From: Candidatus Nanopelagicales bacterium
GTDB lineage: Bacteria; Actinomycetota; Actinomycetes; S36-B12
Length of the DNA stretch: 44,682 nt
Assembly: GCA_017857705.1 (NCBI GenBank)
Contig: JAFMCP010000001.1
Coordinates: 83,773 to 128,454 of the forward strand
Direction: 5' to 3'
Each line of letters opens with the position of its first letter. Position 1 is the first letter of the stretch. A model generated the notes under the pieces. That model was not told the origin of the DNA and did no database searches. It was given only the letters and a program-made list of their open reading frames with translations. Position numbers and translations under genes: made by a program. This document shows positions 17,432 through 26,420 of the stretch, one piece after another.

Positions 17432-18316
17432 CACCAAATCACCCAGGTGCTCGCTGTTCCAGGGCAGCCAGTGGATTCGAGGATCCTGTCGGAACCACCG
17501 TTGTTGGCGCCGAGCAAATTTCTGCGTGGCATAAATAATTTTTTCCCGCATTTCCTCTGCGCCCATCTCCCCACTCAGGTAGGCCAGGACCTGCGAGTAA
17601 CCAATTGCGCGTGATGCTGTTGGTGCGTTGCGCAAACCCTCTGATTCAAGTTGCTCGACTTCCGCCACGAGCCCGGAGTCCAGCATTTGATCGACGCGTT
17701 TCACAATTCGTAAATCCATGCTAACTCGATCAATTTCTAAGCCAACACGAATGCTCGGGATTTCCTCAACGGGCTCCGGCAAACGAGAATTATACGGCTC
17801 ACCCGTGATCTCGATAACTTCAAGCGCACGAACTATTCGACGCCCATTGCCAGGCAAAATATTGCCTGCAGTAACAGGATCCTTAATTGCCAAGAGTTGA
17901 TGTAGTTTCTCGGAACCATCTTGATCCAGCAAGGCTTCGTAGCGTGCACGGATGACCGAGTCAGTTGCCGGGAAATCAAATTGATCAAGGATTGCCTTTA
18001 TGTAGAGCACACTTCCACCCACAACAATCGGGGTTCTCTGTCGTTGCCAAATTTCAGCAATCGATTTACGCGCCAGATCTCTAAATTGCACGACATCAGC
18101 CTTGTGGGACATCGGCCACACATCCAGCATGTGGTGCGGAATACTTTCTAGTTCCTCAATTAATGGCTTTGCAGTGCCGATATCCATGCCCGTTACGGCC
18201 TGCATTGAGTCTGTTCCCACCAATTCGCCATTGATCCGCTGCGCGCATTCAATCGCAAGTTTGGTCTTACCTACGGCTGTTGGCCCCACGATAGTGAGGG
18301 TGAGATTTGGGTTCAT
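17396..18316 (-). CDS. miaA: tRNA dimethylallyltransferase MiaA
   Basis: A 306-residue enzyme that adds a dimethylallyl group to A37 of tRNAs reading UNN codons. It has a P-loop GPTAVGKT (11-18), the DSMQ substrate loop followed by GMDIGTAKP, GGSVLYIKAI, the GNGRRIVRALEVI segment, and TSRAIGYSQV. The loop here reads DSMQAVTGMDIG, lacking the Tyr-Lys/Arg pair usual just before GMDIGTAKP. It lies 11 bases behind miaB, so the two successive steps of ms2i6A37 synthesis are encoded together. The 3' end overlaps the PIG-L gene by 36 bases. Confidence 0.94.
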   Translation of the reverse strand: MNPNLTLTIVGPTAVGKTKLAIECAQRINGELVGTDSMQAVTGMDIGTAKPLIEELESIPHHMLDVWPMSHKADVVQFRDLARKSIAEIWQRQRTPIVVGGSVLYIKAILDQFDFPATDSVIRARYEALLDQDGSEKLHQLLAIKDPVTAGNILPGNGRRIVRALEVIEITGEPYNSRLPEPVEEIPSIRVGLEIDRVSMDLRIVKRVDQMLDSGLVAEVEQLESEGLRNAPTASRAIGYSQVLAYLSGEMGAEEMREKIIYATQKFARRQQRWFRQDPRIHWLPWNSEHLGDLVLIHFDEVLGSQ

Positions 18317-18327
18317 GAATCACTCAT

Positions 18328-19773
18328 TTAAGGTGCAACAAAAGTGGGAATCCCCAACATCACAGCGCTTTTCGGAGACGTTTCGGAAAGGTCCCCGGCT
18401 CGGGTTCCGCGTACGGAGGTTGATTGTCCGATTAAGTGATGGGGGGCTGCCGATGTGACTGTACCTGTTAGGAAATCACCGGGGCGGGCAACCAACTCGC
18501 CAAGGTCAAAGTGTGCGAGTCGGCCGTCAGCTGTTCGTCCTGATCGCCTATTTGTGTTGGCATCCTTGCGGCCTTCGCTGTGAGCCACCAAAATCTCTAC
18601 ACTCTTATCGACTTGAGCTAGGTTTTCTTCCCATGAAATTTGATTGACCAACTTCACTAGTCGCTCGTAACGCTCTTGAACAATCTCTTTGTCAATTTGA
18701 TCTTCCATGGTGGCAGCCGGTGTACCTGGTCGTTTTGAATATTGAAAGGTATACGCGCTGGAAAATCGTGCTTTCCTAACGACATCCATTGTTTCTTGGA
18801 AATCCTGTTCACTCTCGCCGGGAAAACCGACAATGATGTCTGTAGTGATCGAAGCCTCTGGCATTGCCGCGCGAACGCGATCAATAATGCCCAGATACTT
18901 CTCTTGCCGGTACGAGCGTCGCATCCGCTGCAGTATCGAATCTGAACCTGACTGAAGTGGCATGTGCAATGTTGGCATGACATTTTCTGTCTGGGCCATC
19001 GCCTCGATGACGTCATCGGTGAAATCACGCGGATGCGGACTCATGAAACGAACCCGCTCCAACCCAGGGATCTCTCCGCAAGCACGCAACAACTTGCTGA
19101 ATGCCTGTGGCTCCCCGAGATCAGACCCATATGCATTTACGTTCTGGCCGAGAAGTGTTATTTCTACAACTCCGTCAGCTACGAGCACTTCGATCTCAGT
19201 CAGAATATCACCTGCACGGCGATCTTTTTCTTTTCCTCGAAGCGAAGGAACGATGCAGAAAGTGCAGGTGTTGTTGCACCCAACACTAATTGACACCCAT
19301 GCGCTGTAAATAGCATCTCGCTTGGTTGGCAACGCCGATGGAAAATCAACAAGTGCTTCGGCGATCTCTACCTGCGATTCAGCCTCGATTCGGGCTCGTT
19401 CTAAAAGTACAGGTAGTGAACCCAGATTGTGGGTTCCGAATACCACGTCAACAACGGGAGACTTGCGCAGAATCTCCCCCTGATCCTTTTGTGCCAAGCA
19501 ACCGCCAACGGCGATTTGCATGCCGGGATTCGCATTTTTGATGGGCACTAAATGACTCAAATTGCCATACAACTTGTTGTCCGCATTTTCACGAACAGCA
19601 CACGTATTAAAAACAATGAGATCAGCGATCGCCCCTTCTTGGACGGGTGTGTAACCCTCAGACTCCAAAAGCCCAGTGATGCGCTCGGAATCGTGCACAT
19701 TCATTTGACACCCATAGGTGCGCACCTGATACGTGCGGGGTTTGCCGATCAGAGGCATGTCAATGTTAGGCAT
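18328..19773 (-). CDS. miaB: tRNA-2-methylthio-N6-dimethylallyladenosine synthase MiaB
   Basis: A 481-residue radical-SAM methylthiotransferase that acts after MiaA on A37. The N-terminal UPF0004 domain carries cluster cysteines Cys22 (TYGCQMN), Cys58 (FNTCAVREN) and Cys92 (VGGCLAQ). The radical-SAM CxxxCxxC is at Cys166, Cys170 and Cys173 (GCNNTCTFC). A C-terminal TRAM-like domain follows. The frame extends to 19944, overlapping the MMPL gene, but the ATG at 19773 fits the family; an ATG at 19758 is also possible. Neither has a strong ribosome binding site. It lies 43 bases behind the MMPL gene. Confidence 0.95.
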   Translation of the reverse strand: MPNIDMPLIGKPRTYQVRTYGCQMNVHDSERITGLLESEGYTPVQEGAIADLIVFNTCAVRENADNKLYGNLSHLVPIKNANPGMQIAVGGCLAQKDQGEILRKSPVVDVVFGTHNLGSLPVLLERARIEAESQVEIAEALVDFPSALPTKRDAIYSAWVSISVGCNNTCTFCIVPSLRGKEKDRRAGDILTEIEVLVADGVVEITLLGQNVNAYGSDLGEPQAFSKLLRACGEIPGLERVRFMSPHPRDFTDDVIEAMAQTENVMPTLHMPLQSGSDSILQRMRRSYRQEKYLGIIDRVRAAMPEASITTDIIVGFPGESEQDFQETMDVVRKARFSSAYTFQYSKRPGTPAATMEDQIDKEIVQERYERLVKLVNQISWEENLAQVDKSVEILVAHSEGRKDANTNRRSGRTADGRLAHFDLGELVARPGDFLTGTVTSAAPHHLIGQSTSVRGTRAGDLSETSPKSAVMLGIPTFVAP

Positions 19774-19816
19774 AGGACTCAACAGTAATCCCGACGAATC
19801 CAAAAGGGTCTCTCCC

Positions 19817-22168
19817 CTAGCCAACCGGCGTCGACTTGGACGTCTCGATATCTTCGTCGAATACTTCGTCTTCACCTGGCTCAATGTGAACTGTGGGCAA
19901 GATCCGGTCCAACCAGCCCGGCAGCCACCAGTTTCCCTTGCCAATAATCGACATGAGTGAAGGCACAGCTATCAGTCGGATCAAGAATGCGTCTATCAGA
20001 ACGGCCGATCCCAAGGCAACCCCGAAAAGCTTGATGGTGTTGTCCGGCGTGGGAACGAATGCAAGGAAAACACTTGCCATGATCGCAGCCGCAATGGCCA
20101 CCACCTTGCCGGAGCCCGCAAGTCCACGGCGCACGGCGGCCGCATTGTCTGCAGTGTGGTCCCATTCCTCACGCATTCGCGAGACAAGGAAGACTTGGTA
20201 ATCCATTGATAGTCCGAACAGAATTGCAAAAACCATTATGGGTAGGAATGGGAAGATTGGACCAGTTCCGGACACCCCAAGGACTTCACTGAACCATCCC
20301 CATTGGAAAACCGCGACCGTGATACCTGTTGCTGCGGCAAAACTCAGCAGACTCGTTAACGCTGCGGTAAGTGGAACCACCACAGAACGGAAGAGAACCA
20401 TCAATGCGAGGAATCCGAGTGAGACCACGATCAAAAGAAAGAGCGGTAACGCACTTACGAGTACTTGCGTAAAGTCTGAGGTAACGGCAAGCGCACCTCC
20501 TACGTAAAGCGAGCCACCCGTTGCGGCATTGAATTCCGGTCCCGTTACATCACGCAATTCCGTAAGCAGGTCTGCTGTCGCGGCATCTTGGGGTCCCGTT
20601 GCGGGAACAACAAAAACAGCACCGACTGTGCCGTCTGGGCTTAAACCACCACCGGAGGCCTGCAATAAAGGAAGAATTGCAGTTGATGGATTCGTCGCTG
20701 CAACACCTGGGGTCGACTCAATTGCAGTTATGGCTGCTGCATACTGCTCAAGATCATTGGGTTGGGAGAGTTCGACAGCAACGATGAACGGGCCACTTGT
20801 GCCCGGACCAAAACCCTCCGAAGTGAGGTCGTATGCAATCCTGGTTGGAGTCCCCTGCGCGTTTCCGGATGCATCAGCGAAACCCAGACGCAACGAGAAA
20901 ACGGGAATTGCCATGATTGCAACTAGTCCGACGGACACGATGGCAAAGAACCAAGGGCGCTTTTGCAAGAACCGCCCGTATCGTGACCATTGCTTGCCCT
21001 CTGCATGGCCCTCACCCGGTTTGGTACCCCATGGAAGTCGCAAGCCCAATGCTTTCGTGCCCAAAAGTGACAGGGTCGCAGGAAGTAGCCACAGTGCAGC
21101 CGTCATCACCATTAGCACCGTGACGATTGCCGCCAATGCCAAACCATTGAAGAAACCAATGCGCAGGATAAACAGACCGCATAAAGCGAAAATCACTGTT
21201 GCCCCGGCAAAAAGAACAGCCCGCCCAGCTGTGTTTACAGCTTCAAGGGCCGCCCGTTTTTGTTCATGTCCAACTAAAATCGCTTGTCGATACCGGTTCA
21301 GAACAAACAGTGCGTAGTCAATTCCCACACCCAAACCGATCATGGCCGCCAGCGTGGGTGCAAATGTGGCAACATCCATAAAGAGAGCAACAACTAACAC
21401 CAGCATTTGGCCTGCCGCTAAACCAATGACGGCCACCACAATTGGCATACCCGCCGCGATGATAGATCCGAAGGCAATCAGCAAAATAACAATGGCTACC
21501 AGAATCCCGAAGAGCTCGCTGGAGGGAACTTCCTGGACGCTACCGAGGATGTCTCCACTGGCACCAACCGCTATTGCCTCCGAGTTCACCGATTTAACTA
21601 GGTCAAGAAAGCTCACTACGTCGGCTGTCGGTACATCGCCCCCCATGCCACCGGTGAATGTTACGGTCGAATATGCAACCGTTCCATCTGAACTGATCGG
21701 AGAGTTAGCTATCGCTGAAGCCTGCAATGCGGGCTCAAGTTGTTCCAATTCCTCTTCAGATGCCTGCGACATCATCGTCGCCATATCTCCATTTGCAGCT
21801 GGACAGGCGTCACCATATGGAGCCGTCAAATCGAATGGATTAGTCACGCACACTACCGCAGGAAGGGCAGCAATCTCCTCCAGGACTGGTGTGATTACAG
21901 CTGAAGTATCCGGATCAACAGCGCTGCCCGTGGCAGGTGACCAGATTATTGTGGCCGTTGCCCCAGAAGATGAAGCATCAAGTTCGGCATTTCCAATAGT
22001 GGCAAGTAAGTCCGTTGCGGTGGTCGACTCCGTGTCAGGCAAATCAAATGAGTCATTTAATGAACCACCAAATGAAATACCAATTCCCACAACAGCGATA
22101 AGCGCTACAAAGTAGGAAATAAGAGCAACTACTGGTTTACGAACAGCCCACTCGGACAAACCCGGCAT
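19817..22168 (-). CDS. MMPL-family (RND superfamily) transporter
   Basis: A 783-residue protein with about 12 membrane segments in the repeated RND layout: one helix, a large extracytoplasmic loop (about 35-200), five helices, then the same again. Each half carries its typical charged helix: [17 protein letters not shown] in the first and [19 protein letters not shown] in the second. Actinobacterial MMPL proteins export lipids, siderophores or drugs; the cargo is not evident here. The C-terminal tail is acidic. It is not a usual member of the recA-recX-miaB series, so it is probably a lineage-specific addition. The 78 bases before it may hold its promoter. Confidence 0.9.
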   Translation of the reverse strand: MPGLSEWAVRKPVVALISYFVALIAVVGIGISFGGSLNDSFDLPDTESTTATDLLATIGNAELDASSSGATATIIWSPATGSAVDPDTSAVITPVLEEIAALPAVVCVTNPFDLTAPYGDACPAANGDMATMMSQASEEELEQLEPALQASAIANSPISSDGTVAYSTVTFTGGMGGDVPTADVVSFLDLVKSVNSEAIAVGASGDILGSVQEVPSSELFGILVAIVILLIAFGSIIAAGMPIVVAVIGLAAGQMLVLVVALFMDVATFAPTLAAMIGLGVGIDYALFVLNRYRQAILVGHEQKRAALEAVNTAGRAVLFAGATVIFALCGLFILRIGFFNGLALAAIVTVLMVMTAALWLLPATLSLLGTKALGLRLPWGTKPGEGHAEGKQWSRYGRFLQKRPWFFAIVSVGLVAIMAIPVFSLRLGFADASGNAQGTPTRIAYDLTSEGFGPGTSGPFIVAVELSQPNDLEQYAAAITAIESTPGVAATNPSTAILPLLQASGGGLSPDGTVGAVFVVPATGPQDAATADLLTELRDVTGPEFNAATGGSLYVGGALAVTSDFTQVLVSALPLFLLIVVSLGFLALMVLFRSVVVPLTAALTSLLSFAAATGITVAVFQWGWFSEVLGVSGTGPIFPFLPIMVFAILFGLSMDYQVFLVSRMREEWDHTADNAAAVRRGLAGSGKVVAIAAAIMASVFLAFVPTPDNTIKLFGVALGSAVLIDAFLIRLIAVPSLMSIIGKGNWWLPGWLDRILPTVHIEPGEDEVFDEDIETSKSTPVG

Positions 22169-22246
22169 GAAAAACCCCCTGACTTGATTATGGCGATCTA
22201 TTTCCGGAATTCTAGCACCATCTGAACGATGCTCACATTGAGGGAA

Positions 22247-22762
22247 CTATCTCTCCAATTCGCCGTCAGCATCTAATTCCGCCCCGACAGTTTCCTTGGC
22301 GACCTGAAAACACATGCTCGGCGGATAACCTTTACGTTGCAACAAAGAAGCTATGCGCCTGACCGCAACCGCATGGTCAACTGACATTAAACTCCGGTAT
22401 TTCTTCGCGGCCAATTCATAAGCCCGAACACGTGTCTCGTCCGAAGTTAATTGTTCCAAGGCAGCTTCAATTACCTCTAAATCAATGTCCTTACTGATCA
22501 GTTCACGTTTGAGCACGCTTGGCGCTAGACCGCGGGCTCGGTGACGACTGCGCACCCACTCTTGGGCGTAAGCAACATCATCGATGTAACCCATCGATGC
22601 AACACGATCGAGTACCCGATCAATCAAGGCTGGGTCAAACTCTCTGTCGAGTAAATACTTGGATAACTCCCCCCGCGAACGAGGAGCCGCATTCAGTCGG
22701 CGCATAACGACCGACATGATTTCCGACTCCCCGCTCTGCCCACCCAAACCTTGATCGATCAT
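22247..22762 (-). CDS. recX: RecA regulator RecX
   Basis: A 171-residue, charged, helical protein of the RecX family, which binds RecA filaments and limits recombinase activity. Typical segments are LNAAPRSRGELSKYLLDREF, GYIDDVAYAQEWVRSR and RGLAPSVLKRELISKDID, giving the three-helix repeats of the family. It starts 12 bases after the recA stop codon and is almost certainly expressed with it. ATG starts at 22762 or at Met16 are possible; the first is used here. Downstream is the unrelated MMPL gene. Confidence 0.93.
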   Translation of the reverse strand: MIDQGLGGQSGESEIMSVVMRRLNAAPRSRGELSKYLLDREFDPALIDRVLDRVASMGYIDDVAYAQEWVRSRHRARGLAPSVLKRELISKDIDLEVIEAALEQLTSDETRVRAYELAAKKYRSLMSVDHAVAVRRIASLLQRKGYPPSMCFQVAKETVGAELDADGELER

Positions 22763-22774
22763 CGATGGGAATGT

Positions 22775-23863
22775 TTACTCGTTTTGAGCGTCAAGATCGA
22801 CTAAATCAATGTCGGCTTTGGCTGCAGACTTGGCAGATTTAGCCGGTTCTGGGATTTCAATCTTAGGACCAATTCCCATCTGCTCCTTGATTCGCTTTTC
22901 AATTTCATTGGCCAAATCAGCGTTGTCCCTTAAAAAGGTACGGGCATTTTCTTTGCCCTGCCCGAGTTGATCGCCTTCGTAGGTGTACCAGGCACCGGCT
23001 TTACGAACAATTCCTTGATCAACTCCAATATCTATGAGGGAACCTTCACGCGAGATTCCCTCTCCATAAATGATGTCAAACTCCGCTTGTTTAAATGGGG
23101 GTGCGACTTTATTTTTCACGATCTTCACGCGCGTCCGGTTACCAACAGCCTCAGTTCCACCTTTGAGGGTCTCAATCCGACGAACGTCTAATCGAACCGA
23201 CGAATAGAACTTCAAAGCTTTTCCACCGGTTGTTGTTTCCGGTGATCCGAACATCACGCCGATTTTCTCTCGTAGTTGGTTGATAAATATTGCTGTCGTG
23301 TTGGTATTGCTTAGCGCACCCGCCATCTTGCGAAGTGCCTGACTCATAAGTCGTGCCTGCAATCCCATGTGTGAATCGCCCATATCGCCTTCAATTTCAG
23401 CGCGTGGGGTCAGTGCTGCGACCGAGTCGATAACAACTAGATCAATCGCTCCCGAGCGAACCAAGGTGTCACAAATTTCCAGTGCCTGCTCGCCATTGTC
23501 GGGCTGGGATACATAAAGATTGTCCAAATCAACACCAAGGTGAGCCGCGTACTCGGGGTCAAGGGCGTGCTCAGCATCAATGAAAGCAGCAAGTCCGCCG
23601 CGCGCTTGAACGCTCGCAATGGCGTGTAAGGCAACCGTCGTCTTACCCGATGATTCTGGACCATAAATTTCCACGATGCGCCCGCGCGGATACCCGCCAA
23701 TACCTAATGCGATATCTAGGGCAATTGATCCGGTGGGAATAATCTCCATGGGAACGCGTTCGGAGTCACCCAGTCGCATGAGTGAACCTTTGCCGAACTG
23801 ACGCTCAATTTGAGCCAATGCGGAATCAAGGGCCTTTTCGCGGTCCTTTTCGTTATTTGCCAT
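22775..23863 (-). CDS. recA: Recombinase RecA
   Basis: A 362-residue recombinase with Walker A GPESSGKT (68-75), the VVIDSVAAL Walker B region, the loop [19 protein letters not shown], and [14 protein letters not shown]. It promotes strand exchange and triggers LexA self-cleavage. The frame is open to 23896, but the ATG at 23863 ([10 protein letters not shown]) has GAGGAG (23871-23876) at 7 bases and fits the family. No intein or insertion is present. The upstream region carries a RecA-NDp promoter, a near-palindromic leader sequence and a perfect SOS box about 190 bases away. recX follows directly. Confidence 0.98.
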   Translation of the reverse strand: MANNEKDREKALDSALAQIERQFGKGSLMRLGDSERVPMEIIPTGSIALDIALGIGGYPRGRIVEIYGPESSGKTTVALHAIASVQARGGLAAFIDAEHALDPEYAAHLGVDLDNLYVSQPDNGEQALEICDTLVRSGAIDLVVIDSVAALTPRAEIEGDMGDSHMGLQARLMSQALRKMAGALSNTNTTAIFINQLREKIGVMFGSPETTTGGKALKFYSSVRLDVRRIETLKGGTEAVGNRTRVKIVKNKVAPPFKQAEFDIIYGEGISREGSLIDIGVDQGIVRKAGAWYTYEGDQLGQGKENARTFLRDNADLANEIEKRIKEQMGIGPKIEIPEPAKSAKSAAKADIDLVDLDAQNE

Positions 23864-23896
23864 GCTCTTACTCCTCAACCCTGGTTCCACGATCAC

Positions 23897-23916
23897 AACT
23901 GCACTTCAGTGCAGTT
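23897..23916 (-). repeat. 20-bp near-palindrome in the recA leader
   Basis: AACTGCACT-TC-AGTGCAGTT has 9-bp arms that pair perfectly around a 2-base centre. It lies 21 bases upstream of the recA ribosome binding site and downstream of the predicted RecA-NDp start, so it would be in the mRNA. As a hairpin the loop would be tight; as DNA it has the shape of a dimeric operator. TTCAGTG occurs again just beside it (positions 23915-23921 region). Confidence 0.6.
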
Positions 23917-23952
23917 CAGTGAGAACGCTTCACGTTTATTTATGTTTGACGA

Positions 23953-23975
23953 AGGCTAAGTGCGAGCACTGACAT
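23953..23975 (-). promoter_or_regulatory. RecA-NDp (PafBC-type) promoter of recA
   Basis: On the minus strand TGTCAGTG (23967-23974), eight bases, then TAGCCT (23953-23958) matches the published RecA-NDp pattern tTGTCRgtg-N8-TAnnnT except for the weak first base. In mycobacteria this promoter is induced by DNA damage independently of LexA, through PafBC. The start would give recA a leader of roughly 80 bases. Confidence 0.75.
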
Positions 23976-23996
23976 TGGCCTTAGGTGATTTTCTTT

Positions 23997-24005
23997 TGTG
24001 GATAA
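23997..24005 (-). promoter_or_regulatory. Perfect DnaA-box sequence upstream of recA
   Basis: The minus strand reads TTATCCACA, the exact DnaA-box consensus, between the SOS box and the RecA-NDp promoter. It also lies within a GGTGATT...AATCACC inverted repeat (roughly 23983-24009). A single exact nonamer could occur by chance in a window of this length. Confidence 0.3.
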
Positions 24006-24045
24006 TCACCCGAGGTTGTTGAAAACTCGACCCAGCGGTGAGAGC

Positions 24046-25341
24046 CTATATCGAACGTGCGTTCGATGGCTTTCGACACGCCGGGAGACTCACCCACACT
24101 GCTAGCCCGATCAGGGGAAGCAACGCAAGTGCGCACAGCCAGCCATATCCCCCGAGCCACATGATGAACCCGGCAGCAATACCACCAAGAGCACCAGCGG
24201 CATTCATTGACAGGTCCGACAGACCTTGGACCGAGGGCCGCTCATTCGCTTCCACCGAATCAGTAACCAAAGTTGAACCGGCGATGAGGGTAAAGGACCA
24301 GCCCAAGCCAAGGAGGAATAGCCCGATTCCTAGTACCAGCACATTATTTGCTGGAGCCAATCCCGAAATCACACAACTTGTTGCCAAAATAACAATTCCA
24401 GCGACGATCATGGGCACTCGACCGAAACGGTCTACCGCCATACCGACGAGCGGTGAAAATGCATACATACCGGCAACGTGAACGCTAATTACCAAGCCAA
24501 TAAGTTGTAATGTGACATCAACATGGGCCATGTGAACCGGGGTCATGACCATCACCATCACCATTACGACATGCCCAATCGATATTGCGCCAATTCCTAA
24601 CAGAGCACGTGGACGGGTACGCAGGTGTTCAATCCCGTCACGCAATTTTGGGTGCGCAATTTTTATCGCTGGGTCGAGATCCTGACGCAGCTTTGTCGCC
24701 AAGATAAATGGGTCAGGGCGCAAGGCCACGAGCAAAACAATAACCGCGCAGGTTAACGCTATGCCGGAGATTACATATGCTCCTGACAACCGCGGCAGAC
24801 CTAAACTCAGGCCCACTGAGCCGCTGAAGTTCAGAAGATTGGGACCCAGAACCGCGCCGATTGTGGCCGCCCATACGACATAGGAAAGTGAGCGGGCTCG
24901 GTGCTGGGGCATTGAGAGATCCGTTGCTGCGTAGCGGGCCTGCAAACTTGCAGCACTTGCGACACCCACGAACAGCGATCCGAATAATACAATTGCTATC
25001 TGGGATGAAACAGCTCCGATTATGACAAGAATCGCACCAATGACTCCCATTCCATAACCGCTGGCCAGAGCCGGGCGGCGCCCCCTTGTTAAGGCAATTC
25101 GCGCGAGTGGCAGGGCGAAGATTGCGGCGCCTAGGACTCCCGCTGTTTGAACAAGTCCGGCGAATGCCTCAGAGTCTGTCATCGATGCTGCGAGCAAGGC
25201 TCCCGCAGGAACAGATCCTGCTACAGCAATCCCACCAAACATTTGGGCAGCCGACAGGGTCGCAACAGATCGGTTTGCAATGGTGAGGACCCGAGGGCTT
25301 TCCAATGTTTCAATCACTGGTGATTGATCGGTTGCACTCAC
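24046..25341 (-). CDS. MFS transporter
   Basis: A 431-residue protein with 12 predicted membrane segments in two halves. It has a basic loop after helix 2 (RIALTRGRRPAL, similar to the MFS RxGRR motif) and a matching loop in the second half (GMAVDRFGRVPMI). The many small residues suggest a drug-efflux-type permease; the substrate is unknown. It is not part of the usual DUF3046-recA spacing and seems inserted between them. It starts 9 bases after the DUF3046 stop. Its last six codons overlap the recA SOS box, so the end of the coding sequence is also a regulatory site. Confidence 0.88.
   Translation of the reverse strand: MSATDQSPVIETLESPRVLTIANRSVATLSAAQMFGGIAVAGSVPAGALLAASMTDSEAFAGLVQTAGVLGAAIFALPLARIALTRGRRPALASGYGMGVIGAILVIIGAVSSQIAIVLFGSLFVGVASAASLQARYAATDLSMPQHRARSLSYVVWAATIGAVLGPNLLNFSGSVGLSLGLPRLSGAYVISGIALTCAVIVLLVALRPDPFILATKLRQDLDPAIKIAHPKLRDGIEHLRTRPRALLGIGAISIGHVVMVMVMVMTPVHMAHVDVTLQLIGLVISVHVAGMYAFSPLVGMAVDRFGRVPMIVAGIVILATSCVISGLAPANNVLVLGIGLFLLGLGWSFTLIAGSTLVTDSVEANERPSVQGLSDLSMNAAGALGGIAAGFIMWLGGYGWLCALALLPLIGLAVWVSLPACRKPSNARSI
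24051..24066 (-). promoter_or_regulatory. Perfect SOS box upstream of recA
   Basis: TCGAACGTGCGTTCGA is an exact match to TCGAAC-N4-GTTCGA. It lies 188-203 bases before the recA start codon and within the last codons of the MFS gene (NARSI then stop). A TATAGG hexamer immediately follows on the minus strand and could be a -10 element, but no clear -35 is seen. The distal SOS box plus proximal RecA-NDp layout is like that of M. tuberculosis recA. Confidence 0.85.
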
Positions 25342-25350
25342 ATTGCAACA

Positions 25351-25545
25351 CTAGCGCAGGGAACTGGGAACCTCGACGAAATTGCAGACCGCGCGCCAAA
25401 TCACTGCCGCTTCAACACCATCAACTATGGCCGCGTCAACCGTGCAACCAAGATCAGGAAGAACCATGTCCTTGCGCCATGACGCGCTGTAGTGGGAGCC
25501 AATCACGGCCTCGAGGCGCTCTGACATATCACTTATTCGCACCAC
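25351..25545 (-). CDS. DUF3046 protein
   Basis: A 64-residue protein with the features of DUF3046, an actinobacteria-specific small protein usually encoded between clgR and recA. It has an N-terminal amphipathic helix (MSERLEAVIG), SASWRKDMVL, an L-G-C-T-V-D-A-A turn, then GVEAAVIWRAVCNFVEVPSSLR at the end. The function of the family is unknown. The start is a GTG (25545), with a second GTG directly after it. Its position matches the conserved order except that an MFS gene now separates it from recA. Identification rests on motif memory and location. Confidence 0.8.
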   Translation of the reverse strand: MVRISDMSERLEAVIGSHYSASWRKDMVLPDLGCTVDAAIVDGVEAAVIWRAVCNFVEVPSSLR

Positions 25546-25568
25546 AGACCTGCTATTGGAATGAAGAT

Positions 25569-25847
25569 CTAGACGGAAGAAATAGCGCTGGGGAAGGTCA
25601 ATGGCTGTGCTGATTCAGCATGGGCAACCGATGTACTCACCGACGCCAAGATATCTGAGAGTGAGACCTCAAGGGCGCCGCAAATAGCAGCAATAAGTTC
25701 AGAAGACGCTTCTTTTTGTCCGCGCTCGATTTCAGACAGGTAGCCCAGCGACACCGATGCGGCACCAGAAATATCACGCAGGGTTCGGCCCTGATCTTGA
25801 CGACGACGGCGAAGTTCATCACCGATCACATTGCGCAAAACGATCAT
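25569..25847 (-). CDS. clgR: XRE-family regulator, ClgR-like
   Basis: A 92-residue DNA-binding protein with one Cro/C1-type helix-turn-helix (about residues 10-64; [39 protein letters not shown] reads as a textbook HTH_3) and a short variable tail. ClgR activates clp protease and other stress genes in actinobacteria and is degraded by Clp itself; a gene of this type at this place is standard. The ATG at 25847 has AGGAAGG (25856-25862) at 8 bases; the ATG at 25853 is too close to that site. The C-terminus does not end in the Ala-Ala degron of some ClgRs. The HTH is sure; the ClgR name is by location and similarity. Confidence 0.8.
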   Translation of the reverse strand: MIVLRNVIGDELRRRRQDQGRTLRDISGAASVSLGYLSEIERGQKEASSELIAAICGALEVSLSDILASVSTSVAHAESAQPLTFPSAISSV

Positions 25848-25937
25848 GTCCATTTCCTTCCTACTGCGTAATCACACTTTCCCAAAAAGAGGGGAGTTCC
25901 ATAATACCCGAGAAAGCCACCGTGTGTGAATCTTGGC

Positions 25938-26420
25938 TCATTTACGTTGATGAAGCCGACTAAAAACTACTTGGGTATCAATCATCTCCAACGCTGACTT
26001 CACCGCAGCCGCACGAATCTGATTTCGATCCCCTGCAAGTTTTAGCAGGATTGCTCCACTACTGACTTTAGACGCGCAACCCAGCCATACGGTTCCCGCT
26101 TCCTGCCCATCCGCAGGGCCCGGCCCTGCAATTCCTGTCGTAGAGAGCGCGTAATCCGAGCCAAAGAGCTCGAGGGCCCTTTGTGCCATGGCTAATGCAA
26201 CTTCTTCCGAAACAACACCATGTGCCAGGGCCTCCTCTTCGACTCTGAGAACTTCCCGTTTAGCCCGGGTTGTGTACGCCACAATGCCTCCTAAGAAAAC
26301 ATCAGATGCACCTGGAGGGTCGATCAACGCACTCGCCAGCAATCCACCCGTTAGTGACTCTGCCACGCTTAGGCTCTCCCCGCTCCTGCGAAGGGCATCG
26401 ATTAATTCCCGCGCAATCAC
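25938..26420 (-). CDS. cinA: CinA C-terminal domain protein (nicotinamide-nucleotide amidase type)
   Basis: A 160-residue single-domain protein with SVAESLTGGLLASALIDPPGAS near the start, GGIVAYTTRAKREVL and STTGIAGPGPADG. These mark the CinA C-terminal (PncC) domain, which deamidates nicotinamide mononucleotide for NAD recycling. The long N-terminal CinA domain is absent, as is common in actinobacteria. Its start overlaps the pgsA stop by 4 bases, indicating translational coupling in the rimO-pgsA-cinA unit. The catalytic Ser and Lys of the family lie in the conserved segments that are present. Confidence 0.92.
   Translation of the reverse strand: MIARELIDALRRSGESLSVAESLTGGLLASALIDPPGASDVFLGGIVAYTTRAKREVLRVEEEALAHGVVSEEVALAMAQRALELFGSDYALSTTGIAGPGPADGQEAGTVWLGCASKVSSGAILLKLAGDRNQIRAAAVKSALEMIDTQVVFSRLHQRK

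Noticed and set aside
20529-22115. Two long plus-strand frames opposite the MMPL gene
   Set aside because: The Ser/Pro/Thr/Ala-rich translations are typical of antisense reading of a membrane protein gene; the MMPL protein is clearly the real product.
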